From Oligoflexales bacterium (lineage in GTDB: Bacteria; Bdellovibrionota_B; Oligoflexia; Oligoflexales; RGVZ01): 54,426 nucleotides of DNA. Positions 1 through 8,110 of this stretch are shown one piece after another. The stretch's first letter is position 1; every line of letters begins with the position of its first letter. The notes under the pieces were generated by a model. It was not told where the DNA came from. It was given only the letters and a program-made list of their open reading frames with translations, and did not search any database. A program made the position numbers and the translations under genes. The DNA lies in NCBI GenBank assembly GCA_947479535.1, contig CANJZQ010000012.1, positions 1 to 54,426 of the forward strand, given 5' to 3'.

Positions 1-91
1 ACGACAGTCCATTTCACCCATGGTGGATCTGATATTCGACTTGTGGTCTTCGGTCCGGCTTGATCGAGTCAGCCTTTCGGAGAAACAGGCC
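1..91 (+). other. Left-edge segment, possible unidentified coding tail
   Basis: Two plus-strand frames are open from the window edge. One stops at about 61-63 and one stops within the first repeat copy near 107-109. The first ends in a short stretch with HGGS and GPA, vaguely like the end of an alkaline-phosphatase-type domain, but this is too short to assign. No convincing start, RNA or terminator is visible here. Confidence 0.15.
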
Positions 92-167
92 CGTCATCCT
101 GAGCGTTAGCGAAGGATCCTTTCTTCAACCCGTCATTCTGAGGCCGTAGGCCGAAGAATCCTTTCTT
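92..167 (+). repeat. Two copies of a dispersed hairpin repeat
   Basis: Two tandem units begin with CGTCATCCTGAGC (about 92) and CGTCATTCTGAGG (131), and both continue into an A/G-rich half ending in CCTTTCTT. Each unit folds on itself: 96-117 pairs ATCCT with AGGAT, and 135-159 pairs ATTCT with AGAAT. In both, a GA/GA internal mismatch and a GC-rich inner stem lie inside. The same family recurs at 9192-9395 and 52512-52697. A shorter inverted remnant (GGATGACG) follows near 185-192. Confidence 0.85.
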
Positions 168-256
168 CTCTGCCGCCTACTTCGGATGACGAATTTCGTC
201 AGAACGAAGGATTGATTCCCCGACAGGCTGGCTGGCTGGCTGGCTTGCCACGCGCC

Positions 257-1921
257 TCACCACGACGTCGGGGCGTAGTCCTTCAGGAATTTTCCCCACA
301 TGTGTTCGCCCGTGTTGAGCCCGTGGAAAATCGGGTCCACAATGCGGGCGGCGCCGTCCACGATGTCGAGGGGCGGTTCAAATCCGAGTTCATTTTTTTT
401 CCGGGATGCGTGCTGCGCCGGATCTTCGTCGGTGACCCAGCCAGTATCCACGGCATTCATGTGGATGCCATCCTTGACGTAATCGGGGGCTGACGTCTGC
501 GTCATCATGTTCACGGCGGCCTTGGCCATGTTGGTGTGCGGGTGTTTATCGGTTTTAGTGTAGCGCGTGAATTTGCCTTCCATCGCCGACACGTTGACGA
601 TGTGCTTGTCGCGACGTGATTCCGAATGGTCGTTGCCGGCAGGGTCACGCAGCATCAGTGGCTTCAGTTTTGAGCACAAGATAAACGGTGCCACGGCATT
701 GATCAGTTGAATTTCAAGCATCTCTGCCGTCGACACATCAGCCAGTTTCATGCGCCAGCTGTTCATCGCGCGCAAGTCGACTTGCTGCAGGTCGGCATCC
801 AATTGTCCGACCGGAAAAACATCGCTGCCGCAGCTCAAATCATCTGGCAGAAGTGGCATCTGAGACATTTTTGCCGAGGCGAAAAGTCCCGGTGCCAGTG
901 TGGTTTTGTCGTCAATGGAGCGCGGCAAGCCGGACGTGCCGGATGCGTTGGACGTGTAGGACAGTAGCCCGTGGTTGGAATCGCCGGGCAACATGATTTG
1001 CTGTTCGATCTTTTGGCGGCAGGCAAAAAAACCGCTGAGCAAGCCCAAGGCCTCCGGATCGTCCGGAAGTTTGGATTCAACGTCCATCATGTGATCGTAA
1101 AACCCGCGAGGTTTGCGGACGGTTTGGGCGGCATTGTTGAGCAGAAAATCCAGGGTCGGATACTGCTCGGAAATGTGCTGTGCAAAAAGTTCCACACTTG
1201 GCGCATGGCGTAAATCCAGGCCGTAGATCTGAAGGCGGTTCTTCCAGTCGGCGAAGTCTGCCTCGCGCCGGTAGCGCAGGGCAGCATCGTGGGGGAACCG
1301 GGTTGTGACGATGACTTGGGCGCCGGCCCGCAGCAGCAGCAAGGCCGCCTGGAAACCGATTTTGACCCGCGATCCAGTCACCAGGGCAATACGCCCCCGG
1401 CAGTCGGCGGTTTGAAAGCGCTTCTCATAATTCAGGGCGGCACAGGCAGGGCACATCGAGTCGTAAAAGAAGTGCAAATCCTGATAGCTGGATTTGCAGA
1501 CGTAACAGCACTGGGGGTTGGTCAGCCTCAGGTTCTGGCTCTGATTCGGGCTTTGGTTGAGGCTCGGCATGATTTTTTCCGGAGCCTCAAACGTGGCCGT
1601 GGTCCGGGCCTGGCGCAGGCCAGTTGCGGCCTTGGCGGCGCGGTCGCTGGCCTCATCGGCCCTTTTGCCTTGGCGGCGGAATTCCCGGACCAGTTTTTTC
1701 AGGGCAAAACGGTCCGGTTTTGAGACGCGTCCTGCGGTCATGACGAGGCGCGTGCGGTCTTCTTCCGACAGTTGAGTCAGGATGCCGCGGTCGTTCATTA
1801 TGGCTTCAAGGGTCCGAAAACATTGCATTAACTCAGCGGCATCGGGCCTGAAGGCAGGCGCCGCCCCAGGGCTGTTTGAAGCCATAGCCGACTGGTTTGT
1901 TGATTCAATATTCATGGGCAT
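257..1921 (-). CDS. Atypical SDR-family protein with zinc-ribbon-like N-terminal region
   Basis: This is a Rossmann-fold short-chain dehydrogenase/reductase-like protein of about 554 residues, twice the usual SDR length. Its substrate is unknown. The N-terminal 180 residues contain two CxxC pairs (about C139/C142 and C157/C160), suggesting a structural zinc site. The NAD(P)-binding glycine motif TGSRVKIG is at 182-189 and NNAAQ is near 262. A long insertion precedes the catalytic region. The catalytic serine is present in VNVS (about 445), but the YxxxK tyrosine position holds threonine (TNMAK, about 463-467). The ATG at 1921 is preferred over an upstream TTG because GGTGGA sits nine bases upstream. 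It is divergent from the HNH gene. The fold is certain and the activity is not. Confidence 0.8.
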   Translation of the reverse strand: MPMNIESTNQSAMASNSPGAAPAFRPDAAELMQCFRTLEAIMNDRGILTQLSEEDRTRLVMTAGRVSKPDRFALKKLVREFRRQGKRADEASDRAAKAATGLRQARTTATFEAPEKIMPSLNQSPNQSQNLRLTNPQCCYVCKSSYQDLHFFYDSMCPACAALNYEKRFQTADCRGRIALVTGSRVKIGFQAALLLLRAGAQVIVTTRFPHDAALRYRREADFADWKNRLQIYGLDLRHAPSVELFAQHISEQYPTLDFLLNNAAQTVRKPRGFYDHMMDVESKLPDDPEALGLLSGFFACRQKIEQQIMLPGDSNHGLLSYTSNASGTSGLPRSIDDKTTLAPGLFASAKMSQMPLLPDDLSCGSDVFPVGQLDADLQQVDLRAMNSWRMKLADVSTAEMLEIQLINAVAPFILCSKLKPLMLRDPAGNDHSESRRDKHIVNVSAMEGKFTRYTKTDKHPHTNMAKAAVNMMTQTSAPDYVKDGIHMNAVDTGWVTDEDPAQHASRKKNELGFEPPLDIVDGAARIVDPIFHGLNTGEHMWGKFLKDYAPTSW

Positions 1922-2141
1922 CAGCCAAATTCCACCAGGGTTCGACAAAAGGTCATCGTGGCCGGGTTTCTAGCACAGGTCCCACGTCCATGACCACTTA
2001 TCCACACCATGCTGCCTATTTTTTCACCGTCGCGGTGGCGGTGACGGTGACATTAGGTGCCATTGGACGATCTGGGTCGATCTGGTGCAAAGGTCCGTTG
2101 TTGGAGCAAAATCGTGCGAGCAACATCGGGTGAGGACGGAC

Positions 2142-3155
2142 ATGCAGGTTGCAGAAAAAATTCAATCTTTGGAGCACCTGTCACAGGTCGAGCTTGTTGC
2201 GGCCTTGGACAAGTACCTCGGGACCGAGCGTCGCCTGCTTGGATGTTTCATCTTGTACCTCATCGAATTTGATCGTCGAAAAATTTTTCGCGAACTTGGT
2301 TTTTCTTCCTCGTATCAATGGATGACCAGTGGGCTCGGCCTGTCGGAGTCCAGTGCGGTTCGCCGGACGAATGCGGCTCGGATCATGGTTCGGTTTCCAC
2401 ACCTGGCCGAAAGAATTTTTTCAGAAATCTTGAACGGACAGTTGAGCGTCATGGTCCTGTCGATGATTTTTGCCCATATGAACAACGAAAATTGCGTTGA
2501 ACTGATCGAAAATATTTCTGGAAAAAACCGGCTTGAAGTCGAAAAGTTCCTGGCCAACCGGATCGAGGGCTATCACGCCATGCAATCCACGCGGGCGTGG
2601 ATGAGAATTTTGCCTGGACCGTCAAAACCTTCAGGGTCATCAGAGATTTTAGAGCCTTCAAGAGCATCAAGTCAGCATGTTCAAAACGAAGTTGTTTTTG
2701 AGGCAAAATCCAATCAGATGCCAGCCCCCGTGGCACCCGCGACGCAGGTCCCAGGCCCTGCAATCAGGCTGGCGGTAACCCTCGTCGGTGAGGGGGCACG
2801 GGATCTATTGCGCCTGCGCGAACTTTATCCTTACCGGGATCCGTCTCAGATCATCAATGACGCCCTATGTATGATGCGAAAAGCGCGTGATCTGCCGGCC
2901 AGTCGAGTGCCCAAAGCCATCCAGCGTAAAATTTTTGCCCGGGATGGCAATCAATGCACTTTTGTTTCCGATGATGGACGCCGCTGCAGCGAGCGCGGAC
3001 GCCTTCAGATCGACCATATTTTGCCCGTGGCAAAAGGCGGCGATGATCGCCCGGAAAATTTACGACTTTTGTGCGCCGCGCACAATCAGCTGATGGCGGA
3101 GAGGCATTTTGGCAAGGACTTCATGCGGGATAAGATCATCAGCGCAAAGCACTGA
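2142..3155 (+). CDS. HNH endonuclease domain protein
   Basis: This 337-residue protein has a C-terminal HNH nuclease fold (about residues 260-325) that probably binds and cleaves DNA with a divalent metal. The core shows the QIDH pair (about D291/H292), an asparagine in PENL (306) and a histidine in AAHN (314). Cysteines near 272, 282 and 311 are likely zinc ligands. The N-terminal 150 residues are helical and resemble the variable region found before HNH domains in DUF222-like and phage-derived proteins. A Pro/Ser-rich linker (about 160-205) separates the halves. ATG at 2142 is chosen because GAGG lies about seven bases upstream; an earlier GTG at 2085 lacks a clear site. No toxin-antitoxin or restriction partner is adjacent, so its role is open. 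Confidence 0.85.
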   Translation: MQVAEKIQSLEHLSQVELVAALDKYLGTERRLLGCFILYLIEFDRRKIFRELGFSSSYQWMTSGLGLSESSAVRRTNAARIMVRFPHLAERIFSEILNGQLSVMVLSMIFAHMNNENCVELIENISGKNRLEVEKFLANRIEGYHAMQSTRAWMRILPGPSKPSGSSEILEPSRASSQHVQNEVVFEAKSNQMPAPVAPATQVPGPAIRLAVTLVGEGARDLLRLRELYPYRDPSQIINDALCMMRKARDLPASRVPKAIQRKIFARDGNQCTFVSDDGRRCSERGRLQIDHILPVAKGGDDRPENLRLLCAAHNQLMAERHFGKDFMRDKIISAKH

Positions 3156-3201
3156 AAATCTCACGCCCGTAAGGTTCGTCCAAAAACTCTTAAAATCGCG
3201 C

Positions 3202-3567
3202 TTAATGCGGCGATAGACGCCGTTGTTTTCGCCAAAAATGGAATTTTACGACGGCGAATCCGAGCAACATCAAAAACAATTCGTAAACAGGGGCAGCGAT
3301 CCAGATCAGGCTCGCCGTTGATCCATCGGTCGAACGAAGGACATCGACCAGAAAGGAGGCCTGGATCAAAAGTGCTGGAGCGCCCAAGGCAGCGACTTCA
3401 AACGACGATGAAGCATTACGCGTCAGCCACCAAAAGATCGCCGACGGCAGTAAATTCCAGACCATCAAAGCGGCCTGCAAGTGGGCGATCTCAGTGCCCT
3501 GCCAATTGCTCACCAGAACATAGGTTTGAATCAAAACAGCGCCGATCAAAATCCCAAGACGGATCAT
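3202..3567 (-). CDS. Small integral membrane protein, unknown function
   Basis: This 121-residue hydrophobic protein has about four predicted membrane helices (near 4-19, 29-48, 57-75 and 84-106) and a short basic C-terminal tail (WRKQRR). It does not match a family I recognise. Its start overlaps the stop of the upstream E2 acyltransferase gene by four bases (ATGA), so it is probably cotranslated with that gene, but no metabolic link is evident. It converges on the HNH gene across a 46-base gap with no obvious terminator. Confidence 0.7.
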   Translation of the reverse strand: MIRLGILIGAVLIQTYVLVSNWQGTEIAHLQAALMVWNLLPSAIFWWLTRNASSSFEVAALGAPALLIQASFLVDVLRSTDGSTASLIWIAAPVYELFLMLLGFAVVKFHFWRKQRRLSPH

Positions 3568-4898
3568 AGGGGCAACTCGCTGTAGTTTTCCAAAATCTGT
3601 TTCAAGGTCGCCAGATAGCTTGCGCCACCCTCGCCATCCACCACCCTGTGATCAAACGTCAGGCTGATGAGCATCATGGGACGAATGGTGATCGCGTCAT
3701 CGATCACGACCGGGCGCTTCACGACGGCGCCGATGCCAAGGATGGCAACCTGGGGTTGATTGATGATCGGGTTTGAAGTCAGGCTGCCAAAGCCGCCTGG
3801 ATTTGTGATGGAAAAGGATCCGCCCTGGACGTCTTCCGGCAAAAGCTTTTTGTTGCGCGCGCGGGAGGCAAGATCGTTCAATCGGCGCGCAGTTCCGGTT
3901 AGATTCAGGTCCTGCGCCTTTTTGATCACGGGAACAATCAGGCCGTTGCCAAGGGCTACGGCGCAACCAACATTGATGTCTTCTTTCCACAGGATGTCGT
4001 CGCCATCGAGGGAGACATTGACGATCGGATGCTGCTTGATGGCCTCAACGGCCGCATGGATAAAAAATGGCGTGTACGTCAGTTTGAAACCCTCGCGCGC
4101 TTCGAACGCCGCCCGGTGCTTCTCCCTGATTTCGAAAACCCTGTTCAGATCGACTTCAAACACCGTGGTCACGTGGGGCGACACCCTCACCGATTCAACC
4201 ATGTGTTCTGCAATCAGCCGGCGCATTTTGGTCATCTTCTCGCGCCGGACTGGATTTTTTTCCAGGCACTCAACGCCATCAATGATTTGCGTCTGGACCC
4301 GTGGCGATTTTCCGAGAGCCTCGGAAGGTGCAGGTGCAGATGCTACGGAATTACCCGCATGTGCCGCGGCTTGCCTGTGGTGGGCACCGCTTGCGATGTA
4401 ACCATCCAAGTCGATCTTCGTGATGCGCCCGTGAAGTCCACTGCCAGGGACGTAGCCGAGGTTGATATTCAGATCGCGGGCGATTTTGCGCACCAGGGGC
4501 GAAGATCGAACCGAGCTTGTTGGAACCAGTGCCGGAGTGGCCGGCCTGATTGAACTGGCTTGGGCCGGTGCCGGTTTGACCTGCGCACGAGATGTAGTTT
4601 TGGATGCCACTGAGGCAGATGGAGTTGCGGTCGAAACAGATGCCGAAATGCTGCCGTCGGAACTGATATGACCGATGATGGAATTGATCAGGACAACGTC
4701 ACCCTCTTTCGCCAGGGTCGCCACGAGGACGCCGTCGGCGGGGGCCGGGATTTCCGTATCGACCTTGTCCGTCGATACCTCCAAAAGCGGCTCAGCCTTG
4801 GACACCTTGTCGCCCGGCTTCTTCAGCCACTTGACCAGGGTCGCTTCGTTGATGCCCTCGCCCATGAGCGGCATCAGGATTTCAATTTGATTTGCCAT
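3564..4898 (-). CDS. 2-oxoacid dehydrogenase E2, dihydrolipoyl acyltransferase
   Basis: This is the core acyltransferase of a 2-oxoacid dehydrogenase complex (444 aa). It moves an acyl group from the E1-bound intermediate via lipoyl-lysine to CoA in the cytoplasm. One lipoyl domain is at 1-80 with lysine 45 in DKVDTE. After an Ala/Ser/Pro-rich linker, a peripheral-subunit-binding domain is at about 131-168, followed by the catalytic domain from about 215. The active-site motif DHRVVDG places His417 and Asp421. An upstream GGAG supports the ATG. lpd follows the same strand upstream with a 40-base gap. No E1 gene is in the window, so succinyl, branched-chain and pyruvate complexes cannot be told apart; a single lipoyl domain and DHRVVDG fit SucB or BkdB types. 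Confidence 0.9.
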   Translation of the reverse strand: MANQIEILMPLMGEGINEATLVKWLKKPGDKVSKAEPLLEVSTDKVDTEIPAPADGVLVATLAKEGDVVLINSIIGHISSDGSISASVSTATPSASVASKTTSRAQVKPAPAQASSIRPATPALVPTSSVRSSPLVRKIARDLNINLGYVPGSGLHGRITKIDLDGYIASGAHHRQAAAHAGNSVASAPAPSEALGKSPRVQTQIIDGVECLEKNPVRREKMTKMRRLIAEHMVESVRVSPHVTTVFEVDLNRVFEIREKHRAAFEAREGFKLTYTPFFIHAAVEAIKQHPIVNVSLDGDDILWKEDINVGCAVALGNGLIVPVIKKAQDLNLTGTARRLNDLASRARNKKLLPEDVQGGSFSITNPGGFGSLTSNPIINQPQVAILGIGAVVKRPVVIDDAITIRPMMLISLTFDHRVVDGEGGASYLATLKQILENYSELPL

Positions 4899-4938
4899 GC
4901 GATTTCTCCGTTACCGGGACTTTTGCCTCATCCACAAT

Positions 4939-6336
4939 TTACATGTGGATCGCGTGACCGAGGGCCGCATGGGCGGCTTCCATGATCGTTTCTGACATGG
5001 TTGGGTGGGGATGAATCGTCTGGCCGATTTCGTCGACCGTCGTCTCCAGAATTTTTCCCAACGCAAATTCTGCGATCAATTCAGTCGCCCTTGCACCGAT
5101 GATGTGAACGCCGAGGATCTCGCGGTATTTCGGTTCGTAAAGAATCTTGATGAAGCCTTCTGTCGCATTTTCGATTTTGGCCTTTGCCATCGGCGAGAAT
5201 GGAAACTTGCCGGTTTTGTATTCGATTTTTTTGGCTTTCAACGTCTGCTCGGTCATCCCGATGCTGGCGATTTCCGGGTAGCAGTAAATGGCATTGGGAT
5301 TTGCCTGATAGTTGATGACGGTCGGATTTTTTCCGGCCAGGGATTCCACGGCATGCATGGCTTCTGCAGACGCCGTGTGGGCCAGGGCAGGAGTCGCCAG
5401 GATGTCGCCAATGGCATAGATCCAATCGACATTGGTTTTGTAGTGGCTGTCGGTCACGACAAACCCGCGGTCCGTTTTCACGCCGAGCAGTTCAAGTCCA
5501 ATGTCGTTGGTGACCGCCTCGCGGCCAATGGAAACCAGAACACGATCAAAATCGCGCGGCTTGCCGCCCTCAAGGGTCACAGAGGCTGACTTGCCGTTGT
5601 TATCTTGAATCGCCGTGACTTTCGTGCCGATCTCAAACGTGATGTTTTGTTTTTTCAAATGTTTGACGAGTTCGCCGACGGCCTCTTCGTCTTCCGATGG
5701 CAGGATTTGCGGCGCAACCTCAATCACAGTGACTTGTGTCCCGAATCGCCCGAACAACGATGCAAACTCAATTCCGACCACGCCGCCGCCAATCACGGCC
5801 ATGGTTTTTGGAACTTCCGCGATGGAAAGGACGTCGTCCGATGACAGGATGGTTTTGCCATTGGATTTGGCGAATGGCAGTTGGCGCACGCGCGATCCCG
5901 TTGCCAGCAGGACTTTTTTGGTTTCGATGTTTGTGACTTTTCCGTCGGGGCCGGTGACGTTTACCTTGGAGGGTCCGGCAAGGCGTCCAACGCCGTCGAA
6001 AACTTCAATTTTGTTTTTCTTCATTAAAAAACGCAGGCCCTTGCGCTGGGAATCAACGATTCCTTCCTTGCGGCCCATGATCCGACCCCAGTCATAGGTC
6101 GGGTTGCCTGCGTTGAATCCAAGTTCCTCAAGATGCTGCAGTTTGTCGTAGGTCTTGGCCGACTCAAGGAGCGCCTTCGTGGGGATACAGCCCCAGTTCA
6201 AGCAGGTTCCGCCCAGATGGGGCGCTTTCTCGATCAGGGCAACCTTCAGTCCCAACTGTGCCGCGCGAATTGCGCCGACATAACCGCCGGGTCCGGAGCC
6301 AATAACGACGAGATCGAATGAATTTGCTGCTGCCAT
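4939..6336 (-). CDS. lpdA: Dihydrolipoyl dehydrogenase (E3)
   Basis: This flavoprotein disulfide reductase (465 aa) reoxidises dihydrolipoyl groups of E2 with NAD+. The FAD-binding GSGPGGY is at 13-19, the redox-active disulfide is C45/C50 in GGTCLNWGC, the NAD-binding GGGVVG is near 183-188, and the C-terminal HPHPTMSE carries the catalytic His444/Glu449 pair. All active residues and the full length are intact. It lies just upstream of the E2 gene on the same strand, so the two are very likely one operon supplying E2 and E3 to an E1 encoded elsewhere. GGGAGG precedes the ATG. The divergent 220-base region to 6557 presumably carries its promoter, and TAGAAT on the minus strand near 6373 is a possible -10 without a clear -35. 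Confidence 0.96.
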   Translation of the reverse strand: MAAANSFDLVVIGSGPGGYVGAIRAAQLGLKVALIEKAPHLGGTCLNWGCIPTKALLESAKTYDKLQHLEELGFNAGNPTYDWGRIMGRKEGIVDSQRKGLRFLMKKNKIEVFDGVGRLAGPSKVNVTGPDGKVTNIETKKVLLATGSRVRQLPFAKSNGKTILSSDDVLSIAEVPKTMAVIGGGVVGIEFASLFGRFGTQVTVIEVAPQILPSEDEEAVGELVKHLKKQNITFEIGTKVTAIQDNNGKSASVTLEGGKPRDFDRVLVSIGREAVTNDIGLELLGVKTDRGFVVTDSHYKTNVDWIYAIGDILATPALAHTASAEAMHAVESLAGKNPTVINYQANPNAIYCYPEIASIGMTEQTLKAKKIEYKTGKFPFSPMAKAKIENATEGFIKILYEPKYREILGVHIIGARATELIAEFALGKILETTVDEIGQTIHPHPTMSETIMEAAHAALGHAIHM

Positions 6337-6556
6337 AACCCGAAGCCTCCCAAAAACGGAGAAATCATTCTAAAGTAAACAGAGGGGCAGGATACATCAG
6401 GGACGCCATAAAACTGAAGCGTTACTTGAGGTTGGCGGAGGCCTGCGAAGTTTAGTGCGGGTTGGGTCGGGAGTTCAGTTGAGGGTGAAGTTTTGCAAGG
6501 CTTTTGCCGATAAGATTTTGTCTGCAGCCCGAGGCGGCAGGCCAAAAGGGGGACCT

Positions 6557-6877
6557 GTGAGCAAGCACATTCAAAGTCCTGAAAAGTCGCGAAACAAGGT
6601 CATTCAGATTGCGGACCACGCCAAACGCCGCGATGCCGCCCGCAAGGAAAAGGCGGACGCATCCAGCGTTGATCACGAGGCCCGGATTCTGATTGGCATC
6701 TCCAACGAAATTGACGCCATTGTCCTGCGCCATTTGCAGGCAGGGGATGTCGAGCCCCGCGATCTTGCGGGACTCTTGTCCCACAGGCTTGGGACCTTGA
6801 TGTGCCACATTGAGGGCAAGGAAAAGCTTTGGGACGTCTGCGAGAAAGTCCTGAAAAAGCAGGCTGCAATCGACTGA
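6557..6877 (+). CDS. Small basic hypothetical protein
   Basis: This cytoplasmic protein of about 106 residues starts at GTG 6557, which directly follows an AAGGGGG ribosome-binding site; an ATG at 6455 in the same frame lacks one. The sequence is helical: the first 35 residues are Lys/Arg-rich and the rest (about 40-100) is mixed charge with a single cysteine in LMCHIEG. No domain is recognised. It is followed after four bases by a convergent gene. It could be a small regulatory or nucleic-acid-associated protein, but this is only suggested by its charge. Confidence 0.6.
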   Translation: MSKHIQSPEKSRNKVIQIADHAKRRDAARKEKADASSVDHEARILIGISNEIDAIVLRHLQAGDVEPRDLAGLLSHRLGTLMCHIEGKEKLWDVCEKVLKKQAAID

Positions 6878-6881
6878 CGTT

Positions 6882-7346
6882 TTATTCGCCGCCCAAAAAT
6901 TCAAGGCGGGCTTTGGCGGCAAGGATGTCCTCGGACGACATGTCGATGTAGGCTTGGAGCTGTTCGGTATCGAAAACGTCCATTTCCACGCGCTTCTGAA
7001 CCTCTAAGAGCCTGATTTCAGCCACCGAGCCTCCGGCCACATTTAGCCGATCTAGATTCATTTTGTTGAAACGCATTTCGATCAGATGCTGCGCCAGCTC
7101 GCTCTTGTAGATTCGCTGTTTGGCTTCAAACCAGCGCACCATCGCCGCCGCCTCGGCTCGCTTCGCCTTGAGTTCGCGCTGGTCAAGTCCCGTCAATGCG
7201 GTCCGTTCGATAATCCTGCGGTCCACGGGCTCGTTGTGATCGATGGGCAATGAGTTGTCAGCCAGGGAATTGCTGGTGAAGCCGGGTATTGAAAACAGTA
7301 CAATCGCGGCCATCAACAGAAGATTTTTTTTGCTGAAAAAGTTCAT
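6882..7346 (-). CDS. Exported coiled-coil hypothetical protein
   Basis: This 154-residue protein has a Sec signal peptide (hydrophobic residues about 8-25, probable cleavage near SLADN at 29-30). The remainder is strongly helical and charged, rich in Glu/Lys/Arg/Leu with heptad-like spacing at about 50-150, so a periplasmic coiled coil is likely. It has no cysteine and no known motif. GGAGGAAC sits eight bases before the ATG. It lies downstream of engB on the same strand with a 40-base gap that holds only a T/C-rich stretch. Confidence 0.65.
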   Translation of the reverse strand: MNFFSKKNLLLMAAIVLFSIPGFTSNSLADNSLPIDHNEPVDRRIIERTALTGLDQRELKAKRAEAAAMVRWFEAKQRIYKSELAQHLIEMRFNKMNLDRLNVAGGSVAEIRLLEVQKRVEMDVFDTEQLQAYIDMSSEDILAAKARLEFLGGE

Positions 7347-7386
7347 CGGGTTGTTCCTCCTGATTTTTCTGGACCTTCTAGTCTTT

Positions 7387-8013
7387 CTAGTCCTTCGATA
7401 TTTCTTTTTTTACATTGGACCGGGCTGCGGCCAGCAACATCCCGCGGATTTCCCGAATGCCCGTTTGATTTTCAGCGGAGACCAAGGCCACATCGACTGT
7501 GGGAAAGCCCTTTACCGATTCGGTGGCGTTCTTAAGGGCCTGGTTGGCATCACGCTTGGAAAGCTTGTCGATTTTGGTCAGAGCCAGCAGAACCGAACCC
7601 CGACGGGCCAGATCGTTGATCAGTTCGCCGTCAAGAGGGTCGAGGCCGACGTCGTCCAAGGCGCGGCGGCTGTCCAGCAACATGATGAAAAGTTTGATGT
7701 TGGGGCGTTCAAGATAGGCCCCGACGAGGTGCTCCCAACTTTTACGGGTGGCAGCTCCGGCTTGAGCAAAGCCATATCCCGGCAAGTCAACCATGGTGAC
7801 TTCGTGGCCACCCGGAAAACGCACGGCAAAGAAGTTGGCCATTCTGGTCCGGCCAGGGGCGTTGCTGGTCCGGGCCAAGCCCTTGCGACCCGCCAGTGCG
7901 TTTAACAGGGTGGATTTACCGACGTTTGAGCGGCCAAAGAAGGCCACTTCCGGGCCTTTTGGGGCGGGGAGTTGGTCGGCTAGAGCAGCGCTAGTTACAT
8001 ATTGGGCGTCCAT
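7387..8013 (-). CDS. engB: Ribosome biogenesis GTPase YihA/YsxC (EngB)
   Basis: This small TRAFAC GTPase (208 aa from ATG 8013) is needed for assembly of the large ribosomal subunit. The nucleotide-binding motifs are complete: GRSNVGKS at 27-34 (G1), PGRTR (G2 region), DLPG near 75 (G3) and TKID near 143 (G4), followed by a serine-alanine G5. The length matches the family. The start at 8013 is chosen over 8064 because GGAGG lies about ten bases upstream and the extra 17 residues are not family-like. It is transcribed away from mutL across a 97-base divergent intergenic region. Confidence 0.95.
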   Translation of the reverse strand: MDAQYVTSAALADQLPAPKGPEVAFFGRSNVGKSTLLNALAGRKGLARTSNAPGRTRMANFFAVRFPGGHEVTMVDLPGYGFAQAGAATRKSWEHLVGAYLERPNIKLFIMLLDSRRALDDVGLDPLDGELINDLARRGSVLLALTKIDKLSKRDANQALKNATESVKGFPTVDVALVSAENQTGIREIRGMLLAAARSNVKKEISKD

Positions 8014-8110
8014 CGTGCCGTTCCTCCGGGTGGACCGGATATCAGGCCGGTGGTATAGGTGCAACCACCAAAACGGATATTGGCAAATCTAAGCGAAACG
8101 GGAGGCCCCC

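Noticed and set aside
91-167. CRISPR array from the repeat copies
   Set aside because: Copies are adjacent without unique spacers of constant length and have internal hairpins of differing sequence.
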